From Syntrophaceae bacterium UBA6087 (lineage in GTDB: Bacteria; Desulfobacterota; Desulfomonilia; UBA1062): DNA of 64,000 bases. The notes beneath the pieces were generated by a model that saw only the letters and a list, made by a program, of their open reading frames with translations, ran no database searches and was not told where the DNA came from. How positions within the stretch are numbered: position 1 is the stretch's first letter; each line of letters starts with the position of its first letter. Below, in pieces: positions 27,565 to 36,983 of the stretch. The DNA is taken from the NCBI GenBank assembly GCA_002448235.1, contig DIXF01000011.1, positions 186,001 through 250,000 of the forward strand, given 5' to 3'. A program made the position numbers and the translations under genes.

Positions 27565-28848
27565 ATGCAGAACCGGTATATCCCCGTTCTTCTGACTCTA
27601 GCCGGCACGGCATTGGCCGCGATAATATTCCTTGAAGGGATAATCTCCCATGAGGAGTCCGGCCTGAAGCCTGAACGGAAGCCCGGTGTCATTGCGCCGA
27701 CCCCGGTCGATCAGGAGCTCGCAACGGTGAACACCTGCCGTGTCGGGTCGTACGATCCGATCCAGACCGCGGTTGCCGTCTCCCAGCTCATGTACCCGGC
27801 GACCGAAGAGGAGAATTCCCCCGGCGCGGTGGTGCTGGTAAACCGGGACAACCTTGCCGAAGCCATGCTCGCGGCCAGCAGGATACAGCACTTTCCGGTC
27901 AATGCCCCGCTTCTCTATGTGGAAAGGGACAGCATGCCGGGCCTTACCCGCGGTGAGATCCTGCGCCTCAAGCCCGAAGGGGTGATGATGGACGGAAATA
28001 CGCAGATCTACCTTGTGGGTAATATCGGGGATCCTGTGCTCGAAGAGATCCGGGACCTCGGACTTATCCTCAGGGCGTTCAAGGCCTCTGATCCGGCCGC
28101 CCTCTCGGAAAAGCTGGACAACTGGACCTCGACCATGCATGGCGATCACCGGAACGCTGTCGTCATAGCCAATCTCGATAACCTGCTGCCCGCCGTACCG
28201 AGCGTTTTCTGGAATGCCCACATGGGGGACGGTCTTGCCTTCGTAAAAAACACCGGCATACCCGAGGAAACGAAAAGAATACTGAACCGGCGAATGAACG
28301 GGCCGTGGATCTATCTGTTCGGAGACGAGAAGGTGATCTCCGTCCACATAGCACGTGAGCTCGGATCGTACGGCCACGTGATCAGGATACCCGGCACTTC
28401 GCTCTCCGAAATCAGCGCCCGCTTCGCAGGCTTTCACGACACGGGCAGAGATTGGGGAGCATGGATATGGGAAGGCTCCAGATCCTTCGGATGGGATATG
28501 AACGAATCCGGGCATAATGTCATCTGTGTGAACCCGGACGGCCCCGGAGGCTGGCAGAACGTGCTCGCGGCAGCGACGTTGAGCCATATGGGGAAGCACG
28601 CAGCGGCACTGGTGGTGGGCCGGGACGATATCCCCGCGCCGGTTGCGGATTTTTTGCGTGGCATCAGGCCTTGTGCCGCTCTCCCCGGGCAGCAGCGCCT
28701 GAACCACTGCTGGATAGTCGGCGGAGAAGACACCATCAGCCGGGTCACACAGGCCGGGCTCGACCATCTGCTCGAAAACAGCGGGGGCATTCCCGAACCA
28801 CGGCCCGAATCAAAAAAGAAGGAGAAGAAAAGTGGAAAACGTTCCTGA
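27565..28848 (+). CDS. single-span extracytoplasmic protein related to the N-terminal domain of its upstream neighbour
   Basis: 427 aa. One N-terminal membrane helix (about 6-24), then alpha/beta units like those in the upstream gene: SYDPIQTAVAVSQLMYP parallels its GKDPGEIAAAVSRAVYP, and GAVVLVNRDNLAEAMLAAS its ILYAVEDWQGGLAASS. Two cysteines (CRVG near 57, CAALPG near 380) may form a disulfide. The C-terminal tail is very basic (KKKEKKSGKRS). ATG 27565 is preferred over GTG 27559. The next gene overlaps its end by 17 nt. Function unknown. Confidence 0.7.
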   Translation: MQNRYIPVLLTLAGTALAAIIFLEGIISHEESGLKPERKPGVIAPTPVDQELATVNTCRVGSYDPIQTAVAVSQLMYPATEEENSPGAVVLVNRDNLAEAMLAASRIQHFPVNAPLLYVERDSMPGLTRGEILRLKPEGVMMDGNTQIYLVGNIGDPVLEEIRDLGLILRAFKASDPAALSEKLDNWTSTMHGDHRNAVVIANLDNLLPAVPSVFWNAHMGDGLAFVKNTGIPEETKRILNRRMNGPWIYLFGDEKVISVHIARELGSYGHVIRIPGTSLSEISARFAGFHDTGRDWGAWIWEGSRSFGWDMNESGHNVICVNPDGPGGWQNVLAAATLSHMGKHAAALVVGRDDIPAPVADFLRGIRPCAALPGQQRLNHCWIVGGEDTISRVTQAGLDHLLENSGGIPEPRPESKKKEKKSGKRS

Positions 28849-29188
28849 CGGTCGGAAAAGCCGGCCGGAAATGCATGATGACGGTATGGCCGGCCTTGCC
28901 GAAGAGATGGTGCGCCACCATGAAGCTCCGATGCCGAGTGCCCGCCGGACAAAAACGCCGGTATTCCCGGTGATCATTTTCCGTCGCCTTGCGGCAGGTG
29001 TGGGCATCGGGAGCATACTCGGGCTTCTCCTGGGTACGCTTCTCTTTCATGGCGTCGTCACGATCCCCCAGGCTGAAGAGCTCTATTCCATGGATCCTGT
29101 AGGATTCCATCTCTTCTGGGCGTTTCAGGGGATTGTCGCCGGCATGGTCTGCTTCGGGGTATGGGGAATCATCACTGTCCCTGATTGA
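28832..29188 (+). CDS. small two-span membrane protein
   Basis: 118 aa from a GTG at 28832 with AGGAG 8 nt upstream, overlapping the preceding gene by 17 nt, which indicates translational coupling. The N-terminal 45 residues are polar and His/Met-containing (HDDGMAGLAEEMVRHHEAPM), followed by two hydrophobic helices (about 52-75 and 90-113). No known family recognised. The His/Met-rich head may bind metal, which is only a suggestion. Confidence 0.65.
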   Translation: MENVPDGRKSRPEMHDDGMAGLAEEMVRHHEAPMPSARRTKTPVFPVIIFRRLAAGVGIGSILGLLLGTLLFHGVVTIPQAEELYSMDPVGFHLFWAFQGIVAGMVCFGVWGIITVPD

Positions 29189-29210
29189 AGGGAATCAAGG
29201 TAAACATCAT

Positions 29211-30503
29211 ATGGCACATACCATCACTCGCTCAGGATATTCGCGCCTGGCAGACCGGTTGAATCGTTTTCCCCAGGGCGCACCGCCCTCGGACCTTCTA
29301 TACAACATTCTAAAAATTCTTTTCAGTGAAAAAGAGGCCGGACTCGTGGCTCTGATGCCGATCAAACCGTTCACCGCGGAAAAGGCGGCGGTTATCTGGA
29401 AGATGAACCCGGCAAAGGCGCGTAATATCCTCGATGAACTGGCAGGAAGGGCGATCCTGGTTGATATCGACAGGGACGGGCAGTCTGTATACGCCCTGCC
29501 TCCGCCCATGGCGGGATTTTTTGAATTCTCCCTGATGCGTGTCCGGGACGACATCGACCAGAAGACGCTGAGCGAGCTGTTCTATCAGTATCTCAACGTT
29601 GAAGAGGACTTTGTCCGAGACCTGTTTATCCAGGGAGAGACAGGTCTCGGCCGAACCTTTGTACACGAGCCGGCGTTATCCCCTGCCGAAAGCCTGCACG
29701 TCCTGGACTATGAGCGCGCCACGGCAGTTATCGAGAGCGCTTCCCGCAGGGCGGTAAGCCTCTGTTACTGCCGCCACAAGATGCACCATGTGGGCAGGGC
29801 CTGCAGCGCCCCGCTCGATATCTGCATGACCTTCGATTCCCCCGCGGAGTCGCTCATCAAGCACGGGTTTGCCCGGGAGGTTGAAACGGCCGAGGGACTG
29901 GACCTGCTGCAGATCGCTTATGAGCACGGCCTGGTCCAGTTCGGCGAAAACGTCAGGGAAGGGGTGAACTTCATCTGCAACTGCTGCAGATGCTGCTGCG
30001 AAGGTTTGATCGCGGCCCGGCGGTTTGCGGGAGAAATCTCCATCCATACCACCAATTATATCCCTCACATGAACGAAGGAAGCTGCAGCGGATGCGGCGC
30101 GTGCGTCCAAGCCTGTCCGGTGGAAGCAATGACGCTGGTTCCTTCCGACACTTTCCCGGAGAAGAAAGCCCGGAAGGCCGAACCGGATGAAGATCGCTGT
30201 ATCGGCTGCGGTCTGTGCGTCCGCGCCTGCACAAAGGGTTCGATCAGCCTGAAGCGGCGGAGCGGGAGGGTGCTCACTCCGTTGAACGGCGTACACCGTG
30301 CGGTGGTGATGGCCATTGAACGGGGCAAGCTGCAGAACCTGATCTTCGACAATCAGGTATTGCTGAGCCACCGGCTCCTTGCGGGCGTACTCGGCGTTAT
30401 CCTGAAGCTCCCGCCCTTCAGGCAGGTGCTTGCAAACCGGCAGGTGAAATCGAGATATCTGGAGACGCTCATCCGGTTTGCACAGGGCAGGGGTGCCCTG
30501 TAA
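29211..30503 (+). CDS. cysteine-rich 4Fe-4S ferredoxin-domain protein
   Basis: 430 aa. The N-terminal half looks like winged-helix regions (KPFTAEKAAVIWKMNPAKAR). A central CYCRHKMHHVGRAC segment and the cluster CNCCRCCCEG precede two canonical 4Fe-4S motifs, CSGCGACVQACP and CIGCGLCVRACT (about 290-350). The C-terminus is a hydrophobic/basic helix region. This layout is common in uncharacterised anaerobe ferredoxin proteins; a redox role is likely, partner unknown. It begins 22 nt after the small membrane protein, so it probably belongs to the same operon. Confidence 0.85.
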   Translation: MAHTITRSGYSRLADRLNRFPQGAPPSDLLYNILKILFSEKEAGLVALMPIKPFTAEKAAVIWKMNPAKARNILDELAGRAILVDIDRDGQSVYALPPPMAGFFEFSLMRVRDDIDQKTLSELFYQYLNVEEDFVRDLFIQGETGLGRTFVHEPALSPAESLHVLDYERATAVIESASRRAVSLCYCRHKMHHVGRACSAPLDICMTFDSPAESLIKHGFAREVETAEGLDLLQIAYEHGLVQFGENVREGVNFICNCCRCCCEGLIAARRFAGEISIHTTNYIPHMNEGSCSGCGACVQACPVEAMTLVPSDTFPEKKARKAEPDEDRCIGCGLCVRACTKGSISLKRRSGRVLTPLNGVHRAVVMAIERGKLQNLIFDNQVLLSHRLLAGVLGVILKLPPFRQVLANRQVKSRYLETLIRFAQGRGAL

Positions 30504-30563
30504 GGGAAGCTCGGGGAGCGGGAGACTCCTAGCCTGTTGGGGGGGGGTCGTATGTTGCGACCC

Positions 30564-31094
30564 CTACCGGGCCTGGCCGCTTCCCGCTCCGGCGCCGGTC
30601 CCGTCAGGGCCCATCATGCCGGAGCCCATCATCGGACAGAAGCCTATGCCGCCCATCATGCCGGCTCCCATGCCCTGGCCCATCATACCGCCCCTCATCG
30701 TGTAGAAGGCAAGGCCTGCCCTGGAGAGCTCGACCTGCATTTTCACCTGCTCATCGAACAGGCTCGACCGGAGCGTGTTGATGTCGCTCGTCAGGGACCG
30801 TATCTTGCCGTCATCGATCTTATCCTCTGTCAGCGCAGCCTGAAGCTGGATCTGCTTCGCCCATAGTTTCCGGGTTATGTCGGCAAAGGCATTCTGATGT
30901 GCGGCCTGGATTTTCTGCAGGGTCTGCTGCTGCTGAGGCGTAAGCTGGGCGGCCATACCGGTGCGTCCCGGCCCCTGGCCTGTCATCCCCTGGCCCGGTC
31001 CCATACGATGGCCCGGTTGGGCCAACGCCGGTGCGGCGAACATCAGCATGAGCATCCCTGCAATAAGAAGTGCCGTAGGTTTTCGCATTATCAT
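30564..31094 (-). CDS. Spy/CpxP-like periplasmic protein, Met-rich tail
   Basis: 176 aa. Signal peptide (about 1-23, ending ALAQ), an LTPQQQQTLQKIQAAH helix like the LTxxQ motifs of Spy/CpxP and zinc-resistance proteins, and a Gly/Met-rich C-terminus (MMGQGMGAGMMGG). Such proteins act as periplasmic chaperones or metal-stress factors. ATG 31094 has AGGAGG 7 nt upstream; an in-frame start 9 codons earlier is less likely. Convergent with the ferredoxin gene. Confidence 0.8.
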   Translation of the reverse strand: MIMRKPTALLIAGMLMLMFAAPALAQPGHRMGPGQGMTGQGPGRTGMAAQLTPQQQQTLQKIQAAHQNAFADITRKLWAKQIQLQAALTEDKIDDGKIRSLTSDINTLRSSLFDEQVKMQVELSRAGLAFYTMRGGMMGQGMGAGMMGGIGFCPMMGSGMMGPDGTGAGAGSGQAR

Positions 31095-31308
31095 GGGCAA
31101 TCCTCCTGAAAACCTTTTCACTTAGTAATAGAGCCCGGCATCCCCCCTTTCAAGAGAACCGGATGTACGGAAGGAATATCGGGCAATTGGATGCCTTCGG
31201 ACTTCAAAGATGGTTTCCAGGCTCGATATGACTTGTGCTTGGCCTGAAAATCCGCTAGGATCCCTGATATTAAGACTTCAGGATACCTCATAAAAGAAAG
31301 TGGACGAC

Positions 31309-32361
31309 ATGAAAACAGCCGGCAGACAAAAAGCTTACTTCCTTTTTATCCTTTTTTCGCTCTTTACCCTGGCATCCTGCTCCCACACAAAGGTTGCCGT
31401 TCCTTTGCCCCAGCCCGTCCCGGCCAAGGAAGACGCACCGAAGGCAGAGGCCGTTACCGCAGATCCGAAGGTCTTCGTGGAGAATCTTCTCGTCAGCAAG
31501 GGGCATAAGAGGATGCAGGTCCGCAGCCTCCTCAACGACCCGCGGTTTGCCGTCAACACGGGCATCATCACCAGGAATCTGTTCAATTCCGCCCCGAAAG
31601 GGTCCGCAAAAACCCCCGGGGTCATGGAGGTGGATCCGAAGTTTTATCCCAGAGGGGTTGCCTTTATCGAGCAGCACCAGGATGCTTTCAAGATCGCATG
31701 GGAAAAGTACGAGATCTCTCCGGAGCTCATCACCGCCATCCTCATCCTGGAGACAAAGCTCGGGAGCTATCCCATGAGATACAACGTGTTTCAGGTCTAT
31801 GCCACACTCGCCACACTCCTCGATTCAGAGTATCTCGATTCGGTGCTCCAGTCAAAAGGGGGCAAGTACAAGCTCGACGACAAGGTGCTGAAATCCTCCC
31901 GGGCAAAGGGTAAGTGGGGCCTCGAAGAGCTTTCGGCACTCTTGCAGCTTTCAGACGGCCTCGGGATAGACCCGATCGACATCATGGGCTCTTTTGCCGG
32001 AGCGCTCGGTCCGGCTCAGTTCATTCCCACCTCCTTCGTCAAGTACGGGGCTGACGGCAATAATGACGGGAAACGCGATCCTTTCAATATAGATGACTCT
32101 ATCGTGAGCATCGCCAACTACATGAAGCTCGCCGGCTGGAAAGAGGACGCCGACCTGAAACGCAGGCGCCAGGCGATATGGATCTATAACCATCACGATG
32201 TTTATGTGAACACCATACTGATGATCTACTGCAACCTCGTCACCGAGGGAGAAAAGTATAAGCCGGAAAATCAAGGGCAGGAAAACGCTGCCACGGACGG
32301 GTCCGCCGGCCCGGGCCGGACCGGTGATCCCGTCCCGGCTGACACCCCGGTAACCCCGTAA
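31309..32361 (+). CDS. lytic murein transglycosylase (MltB-like), lipoprotein
   Basis: 350 aa. Lipobox LASC gives Cys25 as lipid anchor. The SLT_2 fold shows ILILETKLGSY with the likely catalytic Glu, then YATLATLLDSEYL, MGSFAGALGPAQFIPTSF and DSIVSIANYMKLAGW, all typical of MltB. It cleaves peptidoglycan glycan strands with formation of anhydromuramic ends. A Gly/Pro-rich tail follows. A GTG at 31300 is an alternative start. Confidence 0.92.
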   Translation: MKTAGRQKAYFLFILFSLFTLASCSHTKVAVPLPQPVPAKEDAPKAEAVTADPKVFVENLLVSKGHKRMQVRSLLNDPRFAVNTGIITRNLFNSAPKGSAKTPGVMEVDPKFYPRGVAFIEQHQDAFKIAWEKYEISPELITAILILETKLGSYPMRYNVFQVYATLATLLDSEYLDSVLQSKGGKYKLDDKVLKSSRAKGKWGLEELSALLQLSDGLGIDPIDIMGSFAGALGPAQFIPTSFVKYGADGNNDGKRDPFNIDDSIVSIANYMKLAGWKEDADLKRRRQAIWIYNHHDVYVNTILMIYCNLVTEGEKYKPENQGQENAATDGSAGPGRTGDPVPADTPVTP

Positions 32362-32479
32362 GGGCAATTCAAAAAGCATTTTATCCCATTGCCCGGTTTC
32401 GGTATTGGGAACGGGGTGAAATGTTGATATGATGCGCCAATCTCATTAGTGTAAAGAACAGGGTGAATCGGAGGGTGAT

Positions 32480-33547
32480 ATGGATCGTACCTCGGTGAAC
32501 AAGATTACGATACTGACCATCATACTGATCGTATCCGCTCTTTTCTTAACCATGATACGCCAGTTCATCATGGTCATACTGCTCGCAGGGATATTCTCCT
32601 CCATGGCCCAGCCGGTTTTCCGTGCGTTCGAGCGGTGGCTCCAGGGGAGGAAGAGTCTTGCCTCGCTGATTACCCTGCTCATCGTTTTCCTCATCATCTT
32701 TCTGCCGCTGGTGGGCGTGTTGGGCATTGTCGCGGGGCAGGCGATCAGCATCAGCCAGTCCGTCATGCCCTGGGTGCAGCGCTGGATAGACGAGCCCTCG
32801 TCTTTCAACAGCGTGATTATGTACCTGCCTTTCCATGAATACATAATCGAGTACCAGACCGTTATCGTGCAAAAGGCAGGGCAGTTTATCGGGAGCATGA
32901 GCACATATCTGTTCAACAGCATTTCGACGATCACCTTCTCGACGCTGTACTCGATTTTCCTCTTCTTCGTATTCCTCTACACGATGTTTTTCTTCCTCAA
33001 AGACGGCCGCCTCATCCTGAACGGATTTCTCTACTATCTGCCGCTGCCTGTAGATGTAGAGAAAAGGCTTTTGAACAGATTCACCTCGGTCACCAAGGCG
33101 GCGATCAAAGGGACCCTGGTGATCGGCATCATCCAGGGGAGCCTCGGAGGGCTGGCTTTCTGGATCATAGGCATAGAAAGCGCCGTGTTCTGGGGAACGG
33201 TCATGACGTTCCTCTCCATCATACCGGCCATCGGTCCGGCAGGGGTATGGTTTCCGGCCGTGATCGTCCTTGCGGTGTCCGGGGCTTATGCAAAGGCAAT
33301 AGGCCTGCTCATATTCGGGGGCCTGCTTGTGGGAAGCGTCGACAATCTCCTGCGGCCGTGGCTCGTCGGAAGGGACATCAAGATGCACGAGCTGCTGATC
33401 TTTTTCAGCACCCTGGGCGGAATCGGCATGTTCGGTCTGCTCGGTTTCATCATCGGGCCCATCATTGCCGCACTCTTCGTGACGATCTGGGAGATCTACG
33501 GCGAGAATTTCGGGGAATACCTGACGGATAAAAAGCCCGGTGAGTGA
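32480..33547 (+). CDS. AI-2E/PerM-family membrane transporter
   Basis: 355 aa with about eight membrane helices. Family features are the N-terminal pair of helices, a central amphipathic stretch, and the C-terminal blocks GIIQGSLGGLAFWIIGI, FLSIIPAIGP, DNLLRPWLVG and GGIGMFGLLGFIIGPIIAAL. Members have been linked to autoinducer-2 export or Na+/H+ exchange; the substrate here is unknown. GGAGGG is 5 nt before the ATG. Confidence 0.93.
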   Translation: MDRTSVNKITILTIILIVSALFLTMIRQFIMVILLAGIFSSMAQPVFRAFERWLQGRKSLASLITLLIVFLIIFLPLVGVLGIVAGQAISISQSVMPWVQRWIDEPSSFNSVIMYLPFHEYIIEYQTVIVQKAGQFIGSMSTYLFNSISTITFSTLYSIFLFFVFLYTMFFFLKDGRLILNGFLYYLPLPVDVEKRLLNRFTSVTKAAIKGTLVIGIIQGSLGGLAFWIIGIESAVFWGTVMTFLSIIPAIGPAGVWFPAVIVLAVSGAYAKAIGLLIFGGLLVGSVDNLLRPWLVGRDIKMHELLIFFSTLGGIGMFGLLGFIIGPIIAALFVTIWEIYGENFGEYLTDKKPGE

Positions 33548-33595
33548 CGGTCCGGCAAAGGCGCCGAGGTTGCTGCCGGTGTCAAGGACAGCTGC

Positions 33596-33931
33596 ATGTC
33601 TCGAAAAAGCGGAAAGATAGCGCGGGAGAAAAAGACCATTACGGCCATGATAGGTCTGTACTGCCGTCATCTCCATGGGGCAGACCCGGTGCCCTGCCCG
33701 GAATGCGGAAACCTGCTGGAGTATGCGCTGGCGCGACTGGAAAAATGCCCGTACCAGGAGGAAAAACCCGTATGCGCATCTTGTCCGGTCCACTGTTACA
33801 AGCCAGGGATGCGGGAACGCATCCGTTCGGTAATGAGATATTCAGGGCCCCGGCTGATATTCAGGCATCCCGTCCTCGCCATCCTCCACCTGATGGACGC
33901 GAGGAAGAAAGCGCCTGAACGGAAGGGGTGA
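33596..33931 (+). CDS. YgbA-type (nitrous oxide-stimulated promoter family) protein
   Basis: 111 aa. Matches the small YgbA family by KIAREKKTITAMIGLYCRHLHG, CPECGNLLEYALARLEKCP, and CASCPVHCYKPGMRERIR. The paired cysteines suggest metal binding. The E. coli member is NO-responsive; the biochemical function is unknown. It starts 48 nt after the transporter gene and may be cotranscribed. Confidence 0.88.
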   Translation: MSRKSGKIAREKKTITAMIGLYCRHLHGADPVPCPECGNLLEYALARLEKCPYQEEKPVCASCPVHCYKPGMRERIRSVMRYSGPRLIFRHPVLAILHLMDARKKAPERKG

Positions 33932-34041
33932 GCCTTTGCTTATCCGCATCGGCTGCGATTTGATCGGCAAATATGGAACACAGGTCGGTTTTCGGTGCGT
34001 AAGGAATATGTCGTTGTAACCGGGTTCAACTCATCAAGCCT

Positions 34042-35118
34042 TTAATACTCCATCCCCATAGCGCTTCTCACTTCCGACAAAGTTTCTTCGGCTATTTTGC
34101 GGGCTCGTTCTATGCCTTTCATTAAAACATTCCTGATATATTCCGGTTCCCTCTCCAGCTGCTGCCGTTTCTGCCTCAACGGACGAAGGTATTCATTGAG
34201 CGATTCAGTAAGAATTGCCTTCAGTCGTGATGCACCTTTGTCGCCTATTTCCCCTGCCAGCGCTTCCGGAGACGTACCTGTACAAAGCGAGGCAAGCAGG
34301 AGGAGATTTGCAACCTCCGGCCTGTTTGCCGGATCGTAGTTGATATTCCTGTCCGGGTCGGTCTTTGCTGTCTTTATCAGCTTTGCAGTCTCATCCTCTG
34401 TTGCCGAGAGCATGACGGCATTGTTCCTGCTCTTGCTCATCTTTTGCGATCCGTCCAACCCGAGTATGAGCGGGGCGCTGCTTATCAGCGGCTGCGGTTC
34501 GGGAAAGACAGGATTATCAGCACAAAAACGCGCATTAAAGCGCCTCGCAATAGTGCGGGTGATTTCGAGGTGAGGCAGCTGGTCTTTCCCTACGGGCACA
34601 ACGCTTGCCTTACAGAAAAGAATGTCTGCAGCCTGATGGACGGGATAGACATACATGCCGGCATTGATGTTTTTCTGCGATGATGCCTGTATCTCCTCCT
34701 TGACAGTCGGGTTGCGGTTAAGCTCGGCGTTTGTGACAAGCGTGAGGAACGGAAGCAAAAGCTGGTTTAACTCGGGCACATGGCTGTGCGGGAAGATAAA
34801 TGTCTTGTCCCCGTCAGGATCAAGTCCGGCGGCGATATAGTCAATTACCAGCTGGCGCACATTTTCTGCAATATCGTCGGCGTAATCCCGGTCCGTCAGC
34901 ACCTGATAGTCGGCAATGACGACAAATATCGGAACACCAAGGTTCTGCAGTCGCACCCTGTTCTCGATCGAACCGAAAAGGTGTCCCACATGCAGCTTTC
35001 CGGTGGGCCTGTCGCCGGTGAGAACCCTGAACCGTTCCGGATCGCTCCGGAGGTCTTTCTCAAGCTGGGCGCTTCGTTCGAGGGTGGCCTCGAATGTCCT
35101 GTAATCAACTCGTTCCAT
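34042..35118 (-). CDS. trpS: tryptophanyl-tRNA synthetase
   Basis: 358 aa class I aminoacyl-tRNA synthetase that charges tRNA-Trp. The HIGH-like motif is KLHVGHLFGS (about 41-50) and the KMSKS loop is DGSQKMSKSRNNAVML. Size and layout fit bacterial TrpRS. AGGAG is about 11 nt before the ATG, slightly far. It stands alone on the minus strand. No T-box or leader structure was recognised in the following 330-bp gap. Confidence 0.97.
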   Translation of the reverse strand: MERVDYRTFEATLERSAQLEKDLRSDPERFRVLTGDRPTGKLHVGHLFGSIENRVRLQNLGVPIFVVIADYQVLTDRDYADDIAENVRQLVIDYIAAGLDPDGDKTFIFPHSHVPELNQLLLPFLTLVTNAELNRNPTVKEEIQASSQKNINAGMYVYPVHQAADILFCKASVVPVGKDQLPHLEITRTIARRFNARFCADNPVFPEPQPLISSAPLILGLDGSQKMSKSRNNAVMLSATEDETAKLIKTAKTDPDRNINYDPANRPEVANLLLLASLCTGTSPEALAGEIGDKGASRLKAILTESLNEYLRPLRQKRQQLEREPEYIRNVLMKGIERARKIAEETLSEVRSAMGMEY

Positions 35119-35448
35119 CTGCGTACAAGCTCCTGTTTCTTTTGTTCCACTCTTAAAAACGGCCAGTTAAAAACTCAAGCATACTTCACCCATTAAAAGG
35201 ACTCTGTCAAGAAGATGTTCTTTGCATATTGGTTGCGATATGATCTCGTGAGGTTCTCGTAACCGGCGCAGAGCAATGGGCTCTTTTGGATATTATCGGG
35301 ATACATCAACATTCTCAGCCCCGGGAAAGATCTTATAAATTACGGGTATCTATGCCTTTCATGAACCATGCATCCTTTAACTCCATGTGCGAAAATTGAA
35401 ATGATAATTATATTGGTTATTTATTATATTTATTGAGGAGGGCCTGAC
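35119..35448. other. 330-bp divergent intergenic region
   Basis: Between divergent trpS and the FadL-type gene. The last 60 bp are strongly AT-rich (35400-35435) and probably hold the porin gene's promoter. No gene or RNA is evident. Confidence 0.4.
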
Positions 35449-36783
35449 ATGAGGAGAATCCTTCCCGTTCTTTGCGTACTCGGGATTCTGTTTTCGAGTG
35501 CCTTAGCATGTGCCGGCAGCATAGATTATCTCTCCAACCAGAGTGCAGAATATCTCATGACCTTCAGCAGAAACGCTGCGACCGACTCCGCCGACATTGC
35601 AAGCTACAACCCTGCCGGTATTGTATTTTTGCCGCAGAACGGCCTGTATCTCAACACGAGCGCCCAGTACCTCTTGAAACCCTATGAGCAGACCTATAGG
35701 GGACAGACATATAAACAGGATGAGCCGACGGTCATCCCCAACCTGTACACCGTATACAAGCAGGATAAATGGGCTGTATTTTTTGCAGCCACTGTCACTG
35801 CCGGCGGCGGCAAGATAAAATGGAAAGAAGGCAATGCCACGACTGCCGGACTGATCCTGCAGACTGCCGGCGCGGCTGCCCTCAGCGGCGGCGGCACCGG
35901 CGCGACAGCCATCAACAGCCAGAGCCTTGAAGCTTTCAGCAGGTATATCGGTCTGGCTCCCGGCGCAGCCTACAAAGTCAATGATAGTATTTCATTTGCT
36001 GTAGCAGGACGCTATATCAAGGCTAATCGATATGCACGTGCATTTGCCGATTTTTCCATGGATGCGATAGGGGCAGTCCCGGGCAATGAAACATCCGTTC
36101 TGGTCGATTCCGATTTTGATTACAACGCCAGAGGCTTTGGCGGCATCCTGGGTATGGATATCAAACCCGTGGAGAATTTGATGCTCGGGCTCCGGTATGA
36201 GACTGTTACCAAGCTGGATTTCAAATATAGCGCGAGTTCACGATCGGCAGCAGTTACCGGGCCTGTGCCCGCATTGAATGATACCCTTTCCAATGGCCTT
36301 CTGGCAACTCTGGCATCCCTTGACAAAGACGGGCAGAAAGTCCGCTATGATCTTCCTGCAGTGCTCGGTCTGGGCGTCAATTACACGGTAATGCCCGGCC
36401 TTGATGTGATGTCGAGCCTCAATTACTACTTTATAAAAAATGCCGACTGGGAAGGGGTAAACGGTTATCATAACGGCTGGGAAATCAGTCTTGGCGTGAC
36501 CTACATGGTGACGCCAAAACTTAAGGCGGGTGTTGGTTACCTGAACACCGTATCGGGCGAAACCGACTCCACACCCTACGTGGCTGAAAATCCTCATCTC
36601 GATTCCTGGACAGGGGGTCTTGGCCTTGCCTATACCGTTACCCCCAATTTTGACGTAACCCTTGCCGGTTCAAGGACACAGTACCGCACCGATTCAAACA
36701 ATGGAGGAACGGCAGACGAGGTCGAGTTCAAGAAAGTTGTGAACAACATCGCTGTTGGAGTTCAGTACCGGCTCGACATGTAA
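35449..36783 (+). CDS. FadL/TodX-type outer-membrane transport protein
   Basis: 444 aa. Signal peptide (1-24), then the OMPP1/FadL hallmark ATDSADIASYNPAG near the start of the mature protein and AVAGRYIKANRYARAFADF, followed by many beta strands. Members move hydrophobic compounds such as long-chain fatty acids across the outer membrane. GGAGGG precedes the ATG. The end, VGVQYRLDM, lacks the usual final aromatic; 20 further in-frame codons follow the TAA before a TGA at 36844-36846. Confidence 0.92.
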   Translation: MRRILPVLCVLGILFSSALACAGSIDYLSNQSAEYLMTFSRNAATDSADIASYNPAGIVFLPQNGLYLNTSAQYLLKPYEQTYRGQTYKQDEPTVIPNLYTVYKQDKWAVFFAATVTAGGGKIKWKEGNATTAGLILQTAGAAALSGGGTGATAINSQSLEAFSRYIGLAPGAAYKVNDSISFAVAGRYIKANRYARAFADFSMDAIGAVPGNETSVLVDSDFDYNARGFGGILGMDIKPVENLMLGLRYETVTKLDFKYSASSRSAAVTGPVPALNDTLSNGLLATLASLDKDGQKVRYDLPAVLGLGVNYTVMPGLDVMSSLNYYFIKNADWEGVNGYHNGWEISLGVTYMVTPKLKAGVGYLNTVSGETDSTPYVAENPHLDSWTGGLGLAYTVTPNFDVTLAGSRTQYRTDSNNGGTADEVEFKKVVNNIAVGVQYRLDM

Positions 36784-36983
36784 TTCGATAACTCGTTCAC
36801 CCTGGGAATCCGTCTGGAGCCCGACATGCAGATCATCGGCGGCTGAAAGCCGCATGGCGGATTTACCGATCAGGCCTGTGGAGGAGCATGGTAATTCAGC
36901 TCCCGCTGTGATGTGAAAGTGGGTAGCGGTGACACGTTACAGCGGGCATCAGCGACACGACTCCGCCGCCTGCACCTGAGGCA

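Noticed and set aside
32546..33793. 415-codon minus-strand frame over the AI-2E transporter
   Set aside because: Shadow of the well-supported membrane transporter; product is rich in Asp, Glu, His and Arg without structure.
34042..35118. T-box or Trp leader upstream of trpS
   Set aside because: No T-box motif, Trp-codon run or attenuator was seen in the following 330 bp.
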